The notes beneath the pieces are model-generated. The model saw only the letters and a program-made list of their open reading frames with translations. It made no database searches and had not been told where the DNA came from. The translations under genes and the position numbers were made by a program. This document shows positions 57,201 to 64,000 of a stretch of DNA of 64,000 bases, piece by piece. Source of the stretch: Patiria miniata (Eukaryota; Echinodermata; Asteroidea; Valvatida; Asterinidae); contig NW_024037076.1 in NCBI RefSeq assembly GCF_015706575.1, forward strand, positions 5,490,777 through 5,554,776. The letters run 5' to 3'. The number at the start of each line of letters is the position of its first letter. Positions within the stretch are counted from its first letter, which is position 1.

Positions 57201-60200
57201 CGTGCAACTTTAGACCGCGCAGCAGCAGTTACAGCTTGCGCATGTAGAGCTTGATCAGCAAGTTTCAAATATTCGGTCAAACGCAGTTTCAAATAAATCA
57301 AATACTAAATTATTTGCACATAAACAGCCCTATTCTCAATCACCGATCAACATGAGATAATACAATCCTACTTGCCTTGATATTACGGCAGGTCACGCTG
57401 CAGACGTGGCAGAACCAGCTGCTGTTCTTCTCAGCCTCCATGTCTACGCTGGTCTGCAGTATAGAACGCAAAGGGTGAGATAAGACACAAACGTGAACAC
57501 CAAAACATTCCTACTGGCTACATTCCTGAACTATCTACGGGACTTTTTCTACATTACTTTTACATCGCAAATTATGGGCTCCTCACATCAACCAATCAAG
57601 CACGTATTGCATGCTTCCACTGACATAGTTCTATTGTGCCAAAATGTCAAATCTTCCAATGCAAGGTATCCACAAATCTTATGGCTTTTATTGAATGTGT
57701 ACAGGAAAACACGCTCATTCATGGACTCTAGTATGGTATATAAAAGACCATATTTTAACAAGATGCTTTAACTGATTGAGCTAAATACTTTAAATGTTCC
57801 ATAAGCATGGATGTCTCCATTTCAAGATGATTGGTCTTCTCCGAGATCAAAGGAAGGCATCCCTCCCTCTGAAGTCTTTGATATGCGAGCAGATTCTGCG
57901 ATTAATTATGCAAACAAGACTGCATCTGGACCTTGAGATTCTGACCACTAAGCGGGCACCCTATATCGCGTCTTTTAACCTGTTGTATTACAAAAACTTG
58001 TCAGCCAAATTGACCAATCAATAGCTTAGTTGACATTGCTGATTTTGCACAATTTCTAAAGTTGACTCGGACTGGCTGGCGCGCGGAGTTGTATAAAATC
58101 TGCATTGCTCAGATATGTGATGCTATCAAGCTATATAACTCGTTTGTCGACACTGGTCAAAAATTTTTTATTATAGATTTGATAACAGCACAATCTCAGC
58201 ATTACTGCTGTGGAAACCGCATGCTGATACCATCTTTAGTTCAAAAATTATGGAAGTTGGAACACCAAGAGATGCAATGAAGTGATGTGATGAAGTGGCC
58301 CTCTTTTGGCCTGTACATGTATCTCAAGATGAAAATTCCAGACAAACGACTCATTTAGCTTGATCGCATCACGTATATCAGATGTTGGATACGAGGAGGG
58401 CTCCATGGACAATGGGTGGTACTCAGACTCCCCCCCTCCCCCTCACCCTCTGGTAGTAAGATTGCCAAAAAGGATTAATGGTAATTGGAGTCTGCAGTTT
58501 CATCAGACAATAAGATGACAGGTATTCTCTTCAGACAATACTGAAACTTAGTTTTGGACAAGTACAAAGGTACAAGAAACAAGTCTGTGTCGTGAAACGC
58601 CTACTGACCGCTGTGCTGGAGTTCTGTCGGGGACTCTGCATGGGCTTCTTCCGAACCGGACCTCCCTCGTCAGTCACTGCCCTGCCTCGGGACTGCTGCC
58701 GGATGGTCACCTGCAGGTCATCAACTGGCCGCCCAATACTGGTCACTGTGGACACAAGCAACCAACGGGAAAACAGGTATAACGTGAATAGGTTAATAAT
58801 AAAAACTTCCTGACTCCCTGACAGACTGACTCACTGACTGTCCTTGCAAGCCGGGCAGTGCTATCATATAGGATTACCCTGTAATGTTAATGGATTGGTT
58901 CTATCCGGCCCAGTGTGTAGACCACATGCAAGAAATGACTTCTAGTAAATCAACTGAATTGAAATTTGGCTGGTTAGGTTTTATAAGTTTATAGCTGAAT
59001 TTGAGGACATTTTGTTTAATTGTGAACTAAGCATTACTCATTTTAAATTGTGGATCCAAAATAAATTTTAGGAACACATAAAAAGACGCAGCTCTTTTAC
59101 AGAGTTCCAAACATGGGGAAAATAAAACCAAACATATGCACAGCATGTGGAATACTTAGGAATAAAACGAATGCCTCAATGTGAAAAAGCTATTATCAGG
59201 GGTGTGATTGGACAAAAATGAAAAATCCACGAACTTCGGTTGACATGTAATATACATGTCATGTATTATTGTACATGTACTTGTATAGATGTACATGTAT
59301 ACATATGCATGCACGTATGTCCATATATAGGCCTAGGGCATGTACATGTACTGTAATTTCTGTAATGTTAGCAAATTTTGTCGCTTCAGTAAAGAAAACA
59401 AATGGGGGAAAATTAAGAAAAAACGTCTGGTCATTAAATAATATAATCCATGTGATTGATTCATAAAGGCTTTTTCTGTGTGTGATGTTATTACTTTTGC
59501 ATGTTGCAGAGAGAAACGATTCACACAAAACAATATGAACGGTGCTGAAAAAGTTTAATCTTACTTTAATTTCAACTCCAGTCCCAGGCTTCCAAAACAT
59601 TTTTGAAATTTTGTGTTGGTGGTGGCTATTTTTCAAAGCACTACTGCAGCTCAAACTGATTTCCATCCACAGTGACACTTTATTACCAGTTCTTCCAGCC
59701 ATACTCTTGAATTCCTTGACAAAATCGCGGCAATATTGACACCAATGTGTTTGCGAATTGCTAGCACACGATCGTCACTGCACAGTACATGCACAATACA
59801 CACACACATCCACACGCGATATACAAACACGAGGTGCTGCAAACCCATTGAAAATTATTTTTAGTCTGGTCCTCAAGTACTCCACTGCGCATACTGCATT
59901 AATGTATATTAGGTTCTTGACCGCACTGCATTAGACTTGTCACCAGTCCATCCATTATCGTAAATTAGAGCCTATATTTCGCCAGAAGTTTTTGGGCGAT
60001 ATTATTACGGAAACAGAAAACGTTAAAAATCCGGAATCCGCAAAAAAAATCCGCAGACTTTAGATTAAAAATCCGGAAATCCGGAAAAATCCGGAAAAAT
60101 CACACACCTGTATTATAAATGCCTAACTCGAATTGGCAATACATATTGTGACTGTACTATCGTGATTCATGTACTTTATGTCATGAAACAAAGGAGTAAC

Positions 60201-62563
60201 ATTTCACCCCCTAAATATACATGTACATCAGTTCTTAACATTTACAGGTACATGTATAAAGTTAAACGCTTGAGATACTAATTTCAGACGTTTTGGGAGG
60301 TTTCAACAATTGGGCCATTACCCTCGTCATCAGTTGGTCTAGCCGGATCATAGATCTCCGAGTTACTCCTCTTCCGTTGCATGTTCTGTCCGCGATTGCT
60401 GTTGCGCCGTTCCCTGTTCCCAGCCCCCGGTGCTTCCCTCCCTCTTCCTCTGCTGGCCCCGGCCCCTCCTTGGCGTCTCCCAGCTCCCCCGTCTCTCATC
60501 CCATTGCCCGGCCTGGCCCCGCCCACACCGTTGCGTCCCATTGGTCCGCCGGAGGAATTGCGGCGTCTGTCTTGCTGCTGGTATTGCTGCTGCTGCTGTG
60601 GCCCTTGTCGCTGCTGCTGTTGCTGCGGTTGTCGCTGCTGTCGCTGTTGGTTCATATTGGCCCTGGCTTGGGGCTGAAATCCTAGATAATCAGATGGGAA
60701 AGGAATGCAAATTTTAAATCTAACTGAACCTGAAGTTCAGATATCCCAGTTTCCAATTCAAGTCGCTTACCGGTAGATAGGTGATGGGATTGTGTTTTTG
60801 ATGTCTTTAAAAAAATATCCGCTCCGTTCACAAGTACCCCCTCACCGGCAAAGAAAGTACAGTTGGGGGTGACCGACCGATGACATCTTGCCTAACTTCA
60901 ATTTTGCCGCGACGCGCAGACGTACATGTACCATTGCGTGTACATAATACAAATCCCCTGGTGTACGTGCGTCACACACATCGATCTCAATAGTAAGACA
61001 CCCAAGGAACGGTGCGCAGCGTCAACCAGCTAAATGTCCCGCCCATGGGACGTCGTTGCTAGGTAAAAGGGCGCCCTCTTTCGTTACCGCACGGAGCCCA
61101 TAGGTAGAATAACAAGCAATTTTCAAAACTTTCAAAAAGGCCTGCTTGTTAGTCTACCTATATTTTTTAAAAGGATAAATCTGCGATGGCCCTATGGCCA
61201 AATATCTTTCTTAAGACATACTCTGACTGTGTGCCAAATTCCATGCTTGTATCATCCAAGGCACAATTCCCCAAATATTTCCCCTATCTACCCCACTACT
61301 GGGCCACGTCCGCCAAAATCCATCAATCACACTGCTTCCAATGCATGCTTTGCTTAAGGCCTCAAGGCCCAAGTCCGTCATACTCGGAGTCAATATTTAG
61401 TCAAACCAGGCCTGCAGGACCAAGTCCCCCAAAATCCACCAAAATGGGGGGATGGATTTTGATGGAGTTGGGTAGGTTAGGGTTAACCCCCTAGCAAGAC
61501 TTCAATTATCAGAGCAACATGTAAAACTTTTAAAACCCTGCAGTTCTGTTTCAGGTGAAGGGATAGTTAGTACACACAGAGAGTGCAGTGATGAGCAGCA
61601 CTCAGTATCCGCGTAGCTGGCATGGACTTGAATTGTTTCTTTTCCAGTGATTCCAACCGCGTAGCCAGAGATTTTAGGGGTTTATTTCCGAGTGGCGGGG
61701 TATTCTGCAATTACTCCGATTATTTTGTGTTACTGAGGCGTCCCAATTAGTTCATTTATAAATCAGCTTGTTTTGCTCATAACCGTAAAGTTATGATTTG
61801 TTTTCCCGGACCACTCGCACACTGTCCGATCCTTGCTCACACCGTACGCTATACGACATAATGCCACGTAGTGAGAATTTAAATCGTACAATGTCCGCTG
61901 TATTTGTAGGCTTCCAACAATACACTGCTATAGTGGCCCCGCGCTATGTGTAAATGAAATCGTTGTATGTCTTGACAAATTCTCCACACTAGCTGCGTGG
62001 TTGGAAGTGCATGCCGCAGCATTGCACTACACATCGGTCGCAAAATGGATCATTGTCTCGCGTACGAGTTGACCAATCCGCGTAAGAGTTGTCTCGCGTA
62101 CGAGTTGGTCCACGTACGAGTTGTCCTGTTTCCAATCACACAAAAGAAATGTACAGGGATTTGAAGTGTCATCCATACTCCACAGAAGATTACCTCAAAG
62201 GAATTTGAGGTGGGGTGCCAACTCTATGGGCAAAAGTAGTTTTGCAAAACTTAAAGGGTTGTGAAGTGCAGAAGACAATGAAAGTTAAGGAAACAAAATC
62301 TCAATCCAGCCTTGGACTGAGTCTAATACCCACCTTGTTGCCGATCGGCTCCGCCCTCATCGGAAGCTGCGGACAGCATGGCTTGCTGGATTCTGATCTT
62401 GGTTGCCATTAACTCATCAATGTCATTATCCAACTTGCCCAGCATGTCACGAGGCGTTCTCATGCCCATTGATGGGCTGGGCAGGAGCCCTCCGCCACGG
62501 CTGGATCCTAGGTTGGAACCTTGAGGGGAACCAAACGTAGGACTCCTCATGCCTGGGTCATTC
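45227..62563 (-). CDS. CIZ1: CIZ1 orthologue (CDKN1A-interacting zinc finger protein), 11 coding exons, 5' end outside window
   Basis: Nuclear-matrix zinc finger protein. Vertebrate CIZ1 acts in DNA replication initiation with cyclin/p21 and anchors Xist RNA. Order of parts: MRSPTFG..DMLGKLDNDIDELMATKIRIQQAM helix, Q/R-rich region, four matrin/U1-type zinc fingers, acidic exon, terminal tail. Finger 1 is FCHVC...HMTGKKH, finger 2 YCRDCHRYF...HLKSEAH, finger 3 HCAACDLSF...HCKGDMH, then ENYVTVDAVGFDDD, then finger 4 YLVPVSGFFCKLCHKF...HCKGKSH. Human CIZ1 has the same order: FHCYVC, RWCNTCQLYY, RPFCTVCNRYF, DHFITVDAVG, FLVPVMGYICRICHKFY. This separates it from matrin-3 and ZNF638, which lack that series. 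All splice phases agree, about 758 codons. The N-terminal exons lie beyond 64000. Confidence 0.9.
45766..46271. mobile_element. hAT-like MITE with perfect 8-bp target duplication, copy 1
   Basis: CAGTGTTGTAGGACTC at the left, GGCTCGACTACAACGCTG at the right, flanked by ATGCACAC at 45758-45765 and 46272-46279. The 8-bp duplication and CAGTG ends are hAT hallmarks. The interior is two tandem units of about 200 bp built from GACTTGGACTCGACTTGAGT words. Lies in a CIZ1 intron. Confidence 0.85.
46338..46456 (-). CDS. CIZ1: CIZ1 coding exon: matrin-type zinc finger 4
   Basis: Acceptor CTGAGCAG|, donor GTCAAG|GTAATA; phase 1 in, phase 0 out. It encodes QEYLVPVSGFFCKLCHKFLT then HCKGKSHFQAVK. It corresponds to DFLVPVMGYICRICHKFYHS of human CIZ1, the matrin-3-type finger linked to nuclear-matrix attachment. 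Confidence 0.94.
46455..46565. repeat. Minisatellite, about 19-bp unit x5
   Basis: Units AATCAGGGGTTCAAAGGTC directly next to the acceptor of the CIZ1 finger-4 exon. Confidence 0.8.
46962..47091. mobile_element. Small MITE-like hairpin
   Basis: ACGCGAAAGCAAG and CTTGCTTTCGCGT near the two ends, with further imperfect complement outside. About 130 bp; flanking duplication not clear. Confidence 0.5.
47105..47345. repeat. Dispersed repeat R3, reverse copy
   Basis: Reverse complement contains CACAATTTCTAAAGTCGACT and ACCTCAAGATTCTGACCATT-type words shared with 57888-58150 and 11881-12135. Confidence 0.6.
47932..48244 (-). mobile_element. tRNA-derived SINE, copy 1
   Basis: On the minus strand it starts TGGAGTGTCATGGCCTAGCG (A-box TGGCCTAGCGG), then a B-box-like GGTTCAAGCC, then a body with TTAAGCCGGAGGTCCCGTGT. 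About 313 bp and about 90% like 51433-51744. Same strand as CIZ1. Confidence 0.85.
48245..49632. other. CIZ1 intron, nothing beyond a short GT-rich tract
   Basis: A GTGTGTGTGTATGTGAGTGT tract is at about 49253-49280. Nothing else recognised; 47346-47931 is likewise plain. Confidence 0.5.
49633..50401 (-). CDS. CIZ1: CIZ1 large acidic coding exon with SUMO-interaction-like motifs
   Basis: Acceptor CCCCTCCAG|, donor GTTG|GTAGGT; phase 0 in, phase 1 out, 256 codons. Near its start are DVVIISDNEE (50345-50374) and KEVVVVFAESD (50291-50323), both fitting the hydrophobic-core-plus-acid SUMO-interaction pattern. It then has acidic, S/T-rich sequence, a short repeat EDQAGDQAEDQAEAQAEVQA (about 49813-49890), a Q/E run and DITELVFDPNKSV. 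Much longer than the equivalent acidic stretch of human CIZ1. Confidence 0.9.
50402..51309. other. CIZ1 intron, nothing recognised
   Basis: AT-rich, no supported feature. Confidence 0.5.
51310..51860. repeat. Dispersed repeat R1, third copy, interrupted by a SINE
   Basis: GGTTATGAAACCAAGGATTC...CACTGTAGCTCACAGAGCC before the SINE and TTTAGACGTGGGAGAAAAA...GAATATTCTGGGGG after it correspond to the R1 copies at 3560 and 5365. Confidence 0.55.
51433..51744 (-). mobile_element. tRNA-derived SINE, copy 2, with short target duplication
   Basis: Minus-strand head TGGAGTGTCATGGCCTAGCG, B-box GGTTCGAGCCC, body as in 47932-48244. CGCTTT occurs on both sides (51427-51432, 51745-51750), a probable target duplication. 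Inserted in repeat R1. Confidence 0.85.
51958..52372. mobile_element. TTAA-flanked element, family B copy 2
   Basis: TTAA|CCCTAACCC at 51958-51970 and AGTTAGGG|TTAA at 52361-52372. The interior iterates TTGCATTTAGCAGGGTAACTGCT units of about 65 bp, the reverse complement of 7102-7504. Confidence 0.8.
52882..53120 (+). mobile_element. tRNA-like sequence in an insertion with 14-bp direct duplication
   Basis: GGGCTGGATAGCTCAGTTGG...GGTTCAAGCC (53029-53101) has tRNA A- and B-box words and D, anticodon and T arms. The acceptor stem is imperfect and position 33 is C, so it is unlikely to be a working tRNA. CAGAACTGTTGTGT occurs on both sides (52868-52881, 53121-53134), indicating insertion of a SINE-type unit. 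Confidence 0.55.
53400..53590. repeat. Dispersed repeat R5, copy 1
   Basis: Words ATCTTCGTAGGAGAATTACA, ATGCGAGTCAAGAAAATGCCG and ATCTGTAGG correspond in order to 54370-54560. Family unknown. Confidence 0.5.
53810..53956 (-). CDS. CIZ1: CIZ1 coding exon: VTVDAVG motif
   Basis: Acceptor TTTAAACAG|, donor CCACCA|GTGAGT; phase 0 on both sides. It encodes EENYVTVDAVGFDDDIDLDA then ELLEMQLKAEEEDHPP. Human CIZ1 has DHFITVDAVG followed by an acidic run in the same place; related motifs occur in matrin-3 and ZNF638. Confidence 0.93.
54370..54560. repeat. Dispersed repeat R5, copy 2
   Basis: Diverged relative of 53400-53590 on the other side of the VTVDAVG exon of CIZ1, in the same orientation. Confidence 0.5.
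54601..54702 (-). CDS. CIZ1: CIZ1 coding exon: zinc finger 3
   Basis: Acceptor TTTTACCAG|, donor AAGAAG|GTTAGC; phase 0 on both sides. It encodes KPHCAACDLSFKTTQKYVQH CKGDMHKK (C-x2-C-x12-H-x5-H), matching the RPFCTVCNRYFKTPRKFVEH finger of human CIZ1. Confidence 0.93.
54727..55020. mobile_element. Diverged family A element
   Basis: Left end TTAA|CCCTTATCCTCC; interior TTTTGGAGGATTTTGTTGGA and TAAATTATACTAGATATCAT as in 12767-13139; right end decayed. Confidence 0.5.
55409..55490 (-). CDS. CIZ1: CIZ1 coding exon: zinc finger 2
   Basis: Acceptor TGCTTGCAG|, donor CACAAG|GTAATG; phase 2 in, phase 0 out. It encodes RYCRDCHRYFRGERFDHLKS EAHK (C-x2-C-x10-H-x5-H), matching the RWCNTCQLYYMGDLIQHRRT finger of human CIZ1, including the unusually short loop. 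Confidence 0.93.
55651..55894 (+). mobile_element. SINE/LINE-tail remnant
   Basis: GTTCTTGGGCAAGACACTTT...CCTCTCTCCACCCGG and the tail AAGCCCTTTGAGACTTTCAT...ATAAAGTGCTACATAAGCAC-CACATTATTA look like a SINE with a CR1/L2-type 3' tail. Located in a CIZ1 intron. Confidence 0.65.
55975..56352. repeat. Minisatellite, 23-bp unit x16
   Basis: Units GTGCTAAATACAATGTAGCATAG with substitutions; ends 45 bp before the donor of a CIZ1 zinc finger exon (minus strand). Confidence 0.9.
56397..56596 (-). CDS. CIZ1: CIZ1 coding exon: second half of zinc finger 1
   Basis: Acceptor TTCCATCAG|, donor CAAAG|GTATGC; phase 0 in, phase 2 out. It encodes VYQTHMTGKKHLEAMEKIRE, completing finger 1 with C-x2-C-x12-H-x5-H spacing, a helical QAKARLQAQNYLRKLES stretch and a G/R-rich tail. 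Confidence 0.9.
56775..56912 (-). mobile_element. tRNA-derived SINE-like sequence
   Basis: On the minus strand, TAGCTTGGTGGTCGAGTGG (A-box) and GGTTCGAGTCCC (B-box) are followed by TTTTTACGTCGGTGAAG repeats. tRNA-like span 56834-56909. Confidence 0.65.
56912..56998. repeat. 27-bp inverted repeat
   Basis: CATCGGTTGGCTGGTTCGAA... and its near-complement TTCGAAACAGCCAACCGAT, separated by about 32 bp. Possibly part of the adjacent SINE. Confidence 0.6.
57376..57453 (-). CDS. CIZ1: CIZ1 coding exon: first half of zinc finger 1, GC-type donor
   Basis: Acceptor ATACTGCAG|; the 3' junction is ATCAAG|GCAAGT, a GC-AG intron with otherwise perfect donor consensus. Phase 0 on both sides. It encodes DMEAEKNSSWFCHVCSVTCR ending NIK; the CxxC pair of finger 1 is here and the HxxxxxH pair is in the next exon. 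Confidence 0.88.
57888..58150. repeat. Dispersed repeat R3, copy 2
   Basis: CAGATTCTGCGATTAATTATG, GACCTTGAGATTCTGACCA and TTTCTAAAGTTGACTCGGAC match the other two R3 copies. Confidence 0.6.
58609..58745 (-). CDS. CIZ1: CIZ1 coding exon: linker before finger 1
   Basis: Acceptor GTCCACAG|, donor ACAGCG|GTCAGT; phase 1 in, phase 0 out. It encodes VTSIGRPVDDLQVTIRQQSR then GPVRKKPMQSPRQNSSTAV. Basic, probably a disordered linker. Confidence 0.82.
59197..60110. mobile_element. 914-bp element with CAGGGGTGTGATT ends
   Basis: Left CAGGGGTGTGATT, right AATCACACACCTG (12 of 13 complementary), with TATTAT on both sides (59191-59196, 60111-60116). It ends with repeated AAATCCGGAA words. hAT-like ends, though the duplication looks like 6 bp. 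No coding sequence recognised. Confidence 0.6.
60322..60666 (-). CDS. CIZ1: CIZ1 coding exon: Q/R-rich region
   Basis: It encodes NMNQQRQQRQPQQQQQRQGP, then R/G-rich stretches and RKRSNSEIYDPARPTDDEG, like the Q-rich N-terminal half of CIZ1. Donor GACGAGG|GTAATG, phase 1. Two acceptors exist seven bases apart: TTTCAG| (start 60673) and CCCCAAG| (start 60666). Only the second is in phase with the exon at 62334-62563, so I use it; an unseen exon between them would allow the first. Confidence 0.82.
60818..61100. mobile_element. TA-flanked MITE family M2, copy 3
   Basis: TA|TCCGCTCCGT ... ACGGAGCCCA|TA; same orientation as 5410-5659, with about 25 extra internal bases near 60977. Confidence 0.8.
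61300..61486. mobile_element. Family D element, left end uncertain
   Basis: CCAAAATCCACCAAAATGGG and GGAGTTGGGTAGGTTAGGG|TTAA at the right (TTAA 61483-61486). Matches 2048-2220, but with only six G in the G run. Confidence 0.5.
61487..62333. other. CIZ1 intron with short CGCGTACGAGTTG repeats
   Basis: CGCGTACGAGTTG-like words recur four times at about 62057-62127. Otherwise nothing recognised. Confidence 0.5.
62334..62563 (-). CDS. CIZ1: CIZ1 coding exon: DNDIDELMATKIRIQQAM helix
   Basis: On the minus strand the acceptor CTTGCAG| precedes 62563 and the donor CAACAAG|GTGGGT follows 62334; exits in phase 1. It encodes RSPTFGSPQGSNLGSSRGGG and GKLDNDIDELMATKIRIQQA, a predicted helix. It is the most 5' exon I can see. 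Confidence 0.82.
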
Positions 62564-62861
62564 CTGCAAGAAAGGTTTTGTCAATTGGATCATTTGAACA
62601 ATTTTGTGTTAAGAGTCAGAACCAGTCAAAATTATGAATAGTGGAATCCGGCGACCAGAATTAAACTTATTACTGCAGCACTTGGTGTCACGCTCATGCG
62701 CATGCTGCATCCGTTCTTAAAGAGAAGGCACGCGCATATTTTGGTATTCCTATTGGTGAAGGAGCCTGGAGTGCGTGCCCCCTACCTGAGCGGGACTCGT
62801 GTGAGCCTGGTGCCACCGCAGAAAATGGCTGCCGCCGTATTTGTCTAAAAAGATCGTTATT

Positions 62862-62975
62862 CCTGTATGGAATTAGATGTTATTCTTGTATGGAATAGGA
62901 TCGTTATTCCTGTTTGAAATAGAATCATTATTCCTGTTTGGAATAGGATAGTTATTCCTGTATGGAATAGGATTG
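62862..62975. repeat. Minisatellite, 24-bp unit x5
   Basis: Units GTTATTCCTGTATGGAATAGGAT, directly upstream of the hAT-like element. Confidence 0.85.
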
Positions 62976-62994
62976 AATTCAGCTTCAATTCCAC

Positions 62995-63822
62995 CAGTGT
63001 TGTAGGTCTCCAGACCGGTCTCGGTACCGGTCTCGAGACCACTTTCTGCTGGTCTCGGTCTTGGGAGCTGTGGTCTCAGTCTTGGTCTCGGTCCCCTTTG
63101 GTCTTGAGTCGAGACCGGCAATATTTAGCATTTACAGCTCGATCAATTACTTTGCGTTCTCTTCGTTCAGTACCGTTGATAGGTAAAACATTTCCTAGCC
63201 CTCAGATAATGTTGTCAACCTTAATTCTTGTAAACGAATCGTTACATATCGTGGTTGGTTCGGACTGCACGTTGGAAAGTCCTCAAAGTACATGTTAAGC
63301 TGCAGCAGTACCAGTCATGCAGCGAAGCGAATCATTTTGAAAATAGCTCATTTGAAGTACCCCATGCTCAAAAAGCAAAATCCCATTCAGAACAAAATAA
63401 ATATCCATATCTGGCTACCACCTCACAACTTGTGGGTCTACATATACAAGTTTATATTCCATGACAGAAATTTTTAAAAATAATTCAATATTTCCTAGCT
63501 CTCATTTTTTTAAATTAGGTTTACAAGTCTTGGTAGAAGTTAAGTCCTGTTATTATCGGACGAGATTGGGCACAGACAGCCTATCAAAGCTCATATTTTT
63601 TGACGTGTTGCCATTAGTCAAAATCTTGTCTGTAATCTTCGTGAATAAAAAGGTTATGTGTCTTGATTTTTATTTAGATTATTGTTATTTATTATCTGTG
63701 GTCTCGGTCTCGGTCTCGGACCATATCGGTCTTGGTCTCGGTCCGCCTTGAAGGGGCTGGTCTCGGTTTCGGTCTCAGTCTTGGTCTCGGTCTCGGACTA
63801 TCCGGTCTCGACTGCAACACTG
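62995..63822. mobile_element. hAT-like MITE with 8-bp target duplication, copy 2
   Basis: CAGTGTTGTAGGTCTCCAG at the left, GGTCTCGACTGCAACACTG at the right; flanks AATTCCAC and AATTTCAC (7 of 8). Both subterminal regions are built of GGTCTCGGTCTTGG words while the middle is unrelated AT-rich sequence. Same terminal repeat as 45766-46271 but a different interior. Confidence 0.8.
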
Positions 63823-64000
63823 AATTTCACTTTTCGGTTTCAATTTCGGAAACCGGATATTCAAAACCAACCTTATAAAAATATTACGCTTTCCATTTTT
63901 CTGTGATACAGGCTTAAGAAAACAACTGGAACATCCCCCTATTTTGCTCCAAGGTCTCTGACTGTAACTGCATTCACTTGCTAGTGGTCTTCTTGGTATA

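Overview
This is an intron-rich animal nuclear genome window. It carries most of two host genes arranged tail to tail, separated by an intergenic satellite and surrounded by many short non-autonomous DNA transposons. Telomere-type words (CCCTAA), tRNA-derived SINEs, CR1/L2-like LINE tails and the gene content fit an invertebrate deuterostome (echinoderm, hemichordate or cephalochordate). I cannot name the species and hold the clade only tentatively.

Plus strand, about 1272-33844: a PRRC2 (BAT2-like proline-rich coiled-coil 2) gene. I could place 21 coding exons with matching splice phases, about 9.26 kb of coding sequence or roughly 3,085 residues, ending in TAA at 33842-33844. The first coding exon(s), with the usual family N-terminus, lie upstream of the window. 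One exon (6143-6297) has an apparent frameshift. A 3'UTR of about 2 kb follows, with poly(A) signals near 35738 and 35953.

Minus strand, about 62563 down to 45227: a CIZ1 (CDKN1A-interacting zinc finger protein 1) orthologue, missing its 5' end. Eleven coding exons are visible. They encode a Q/R-rich region, four matrin/U1-type zinc fingers (C-x2-C-x10-12-H-x5-H), the conserved VTVDAVG motif and a long acidic exon with two SUMO-interaction-like motifs. Its 3'UTR probably runs to an AATAAA at 41409-41414 (minus). Human PRRC2B and CIZ1 both lie in 9q34, so this neighbourhood may be old linkage.

Between the two 3' ends, 37297-40918 is a 3.6 kb satellite of about 41-bp palindromic (hairpin) monomers with a higher-order period of about 245-250 bp.

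The introns hold several element groups: (i) TTAA-flanked elements with CCCTAACCC ends, at least nine copies in four internal families; (ii) two TA-flanked Tc1/mariner-like MITE families, each with an insertion that can be checked against an uninterrupted homologous copy; (iii) hAT-like MITEs with 8-bp target duplications; (iv) tRNA-derived SINEs, a LINE 3' end and several minisatellites. I saw no LTR element, viral remnant or prokaryotic-type system.
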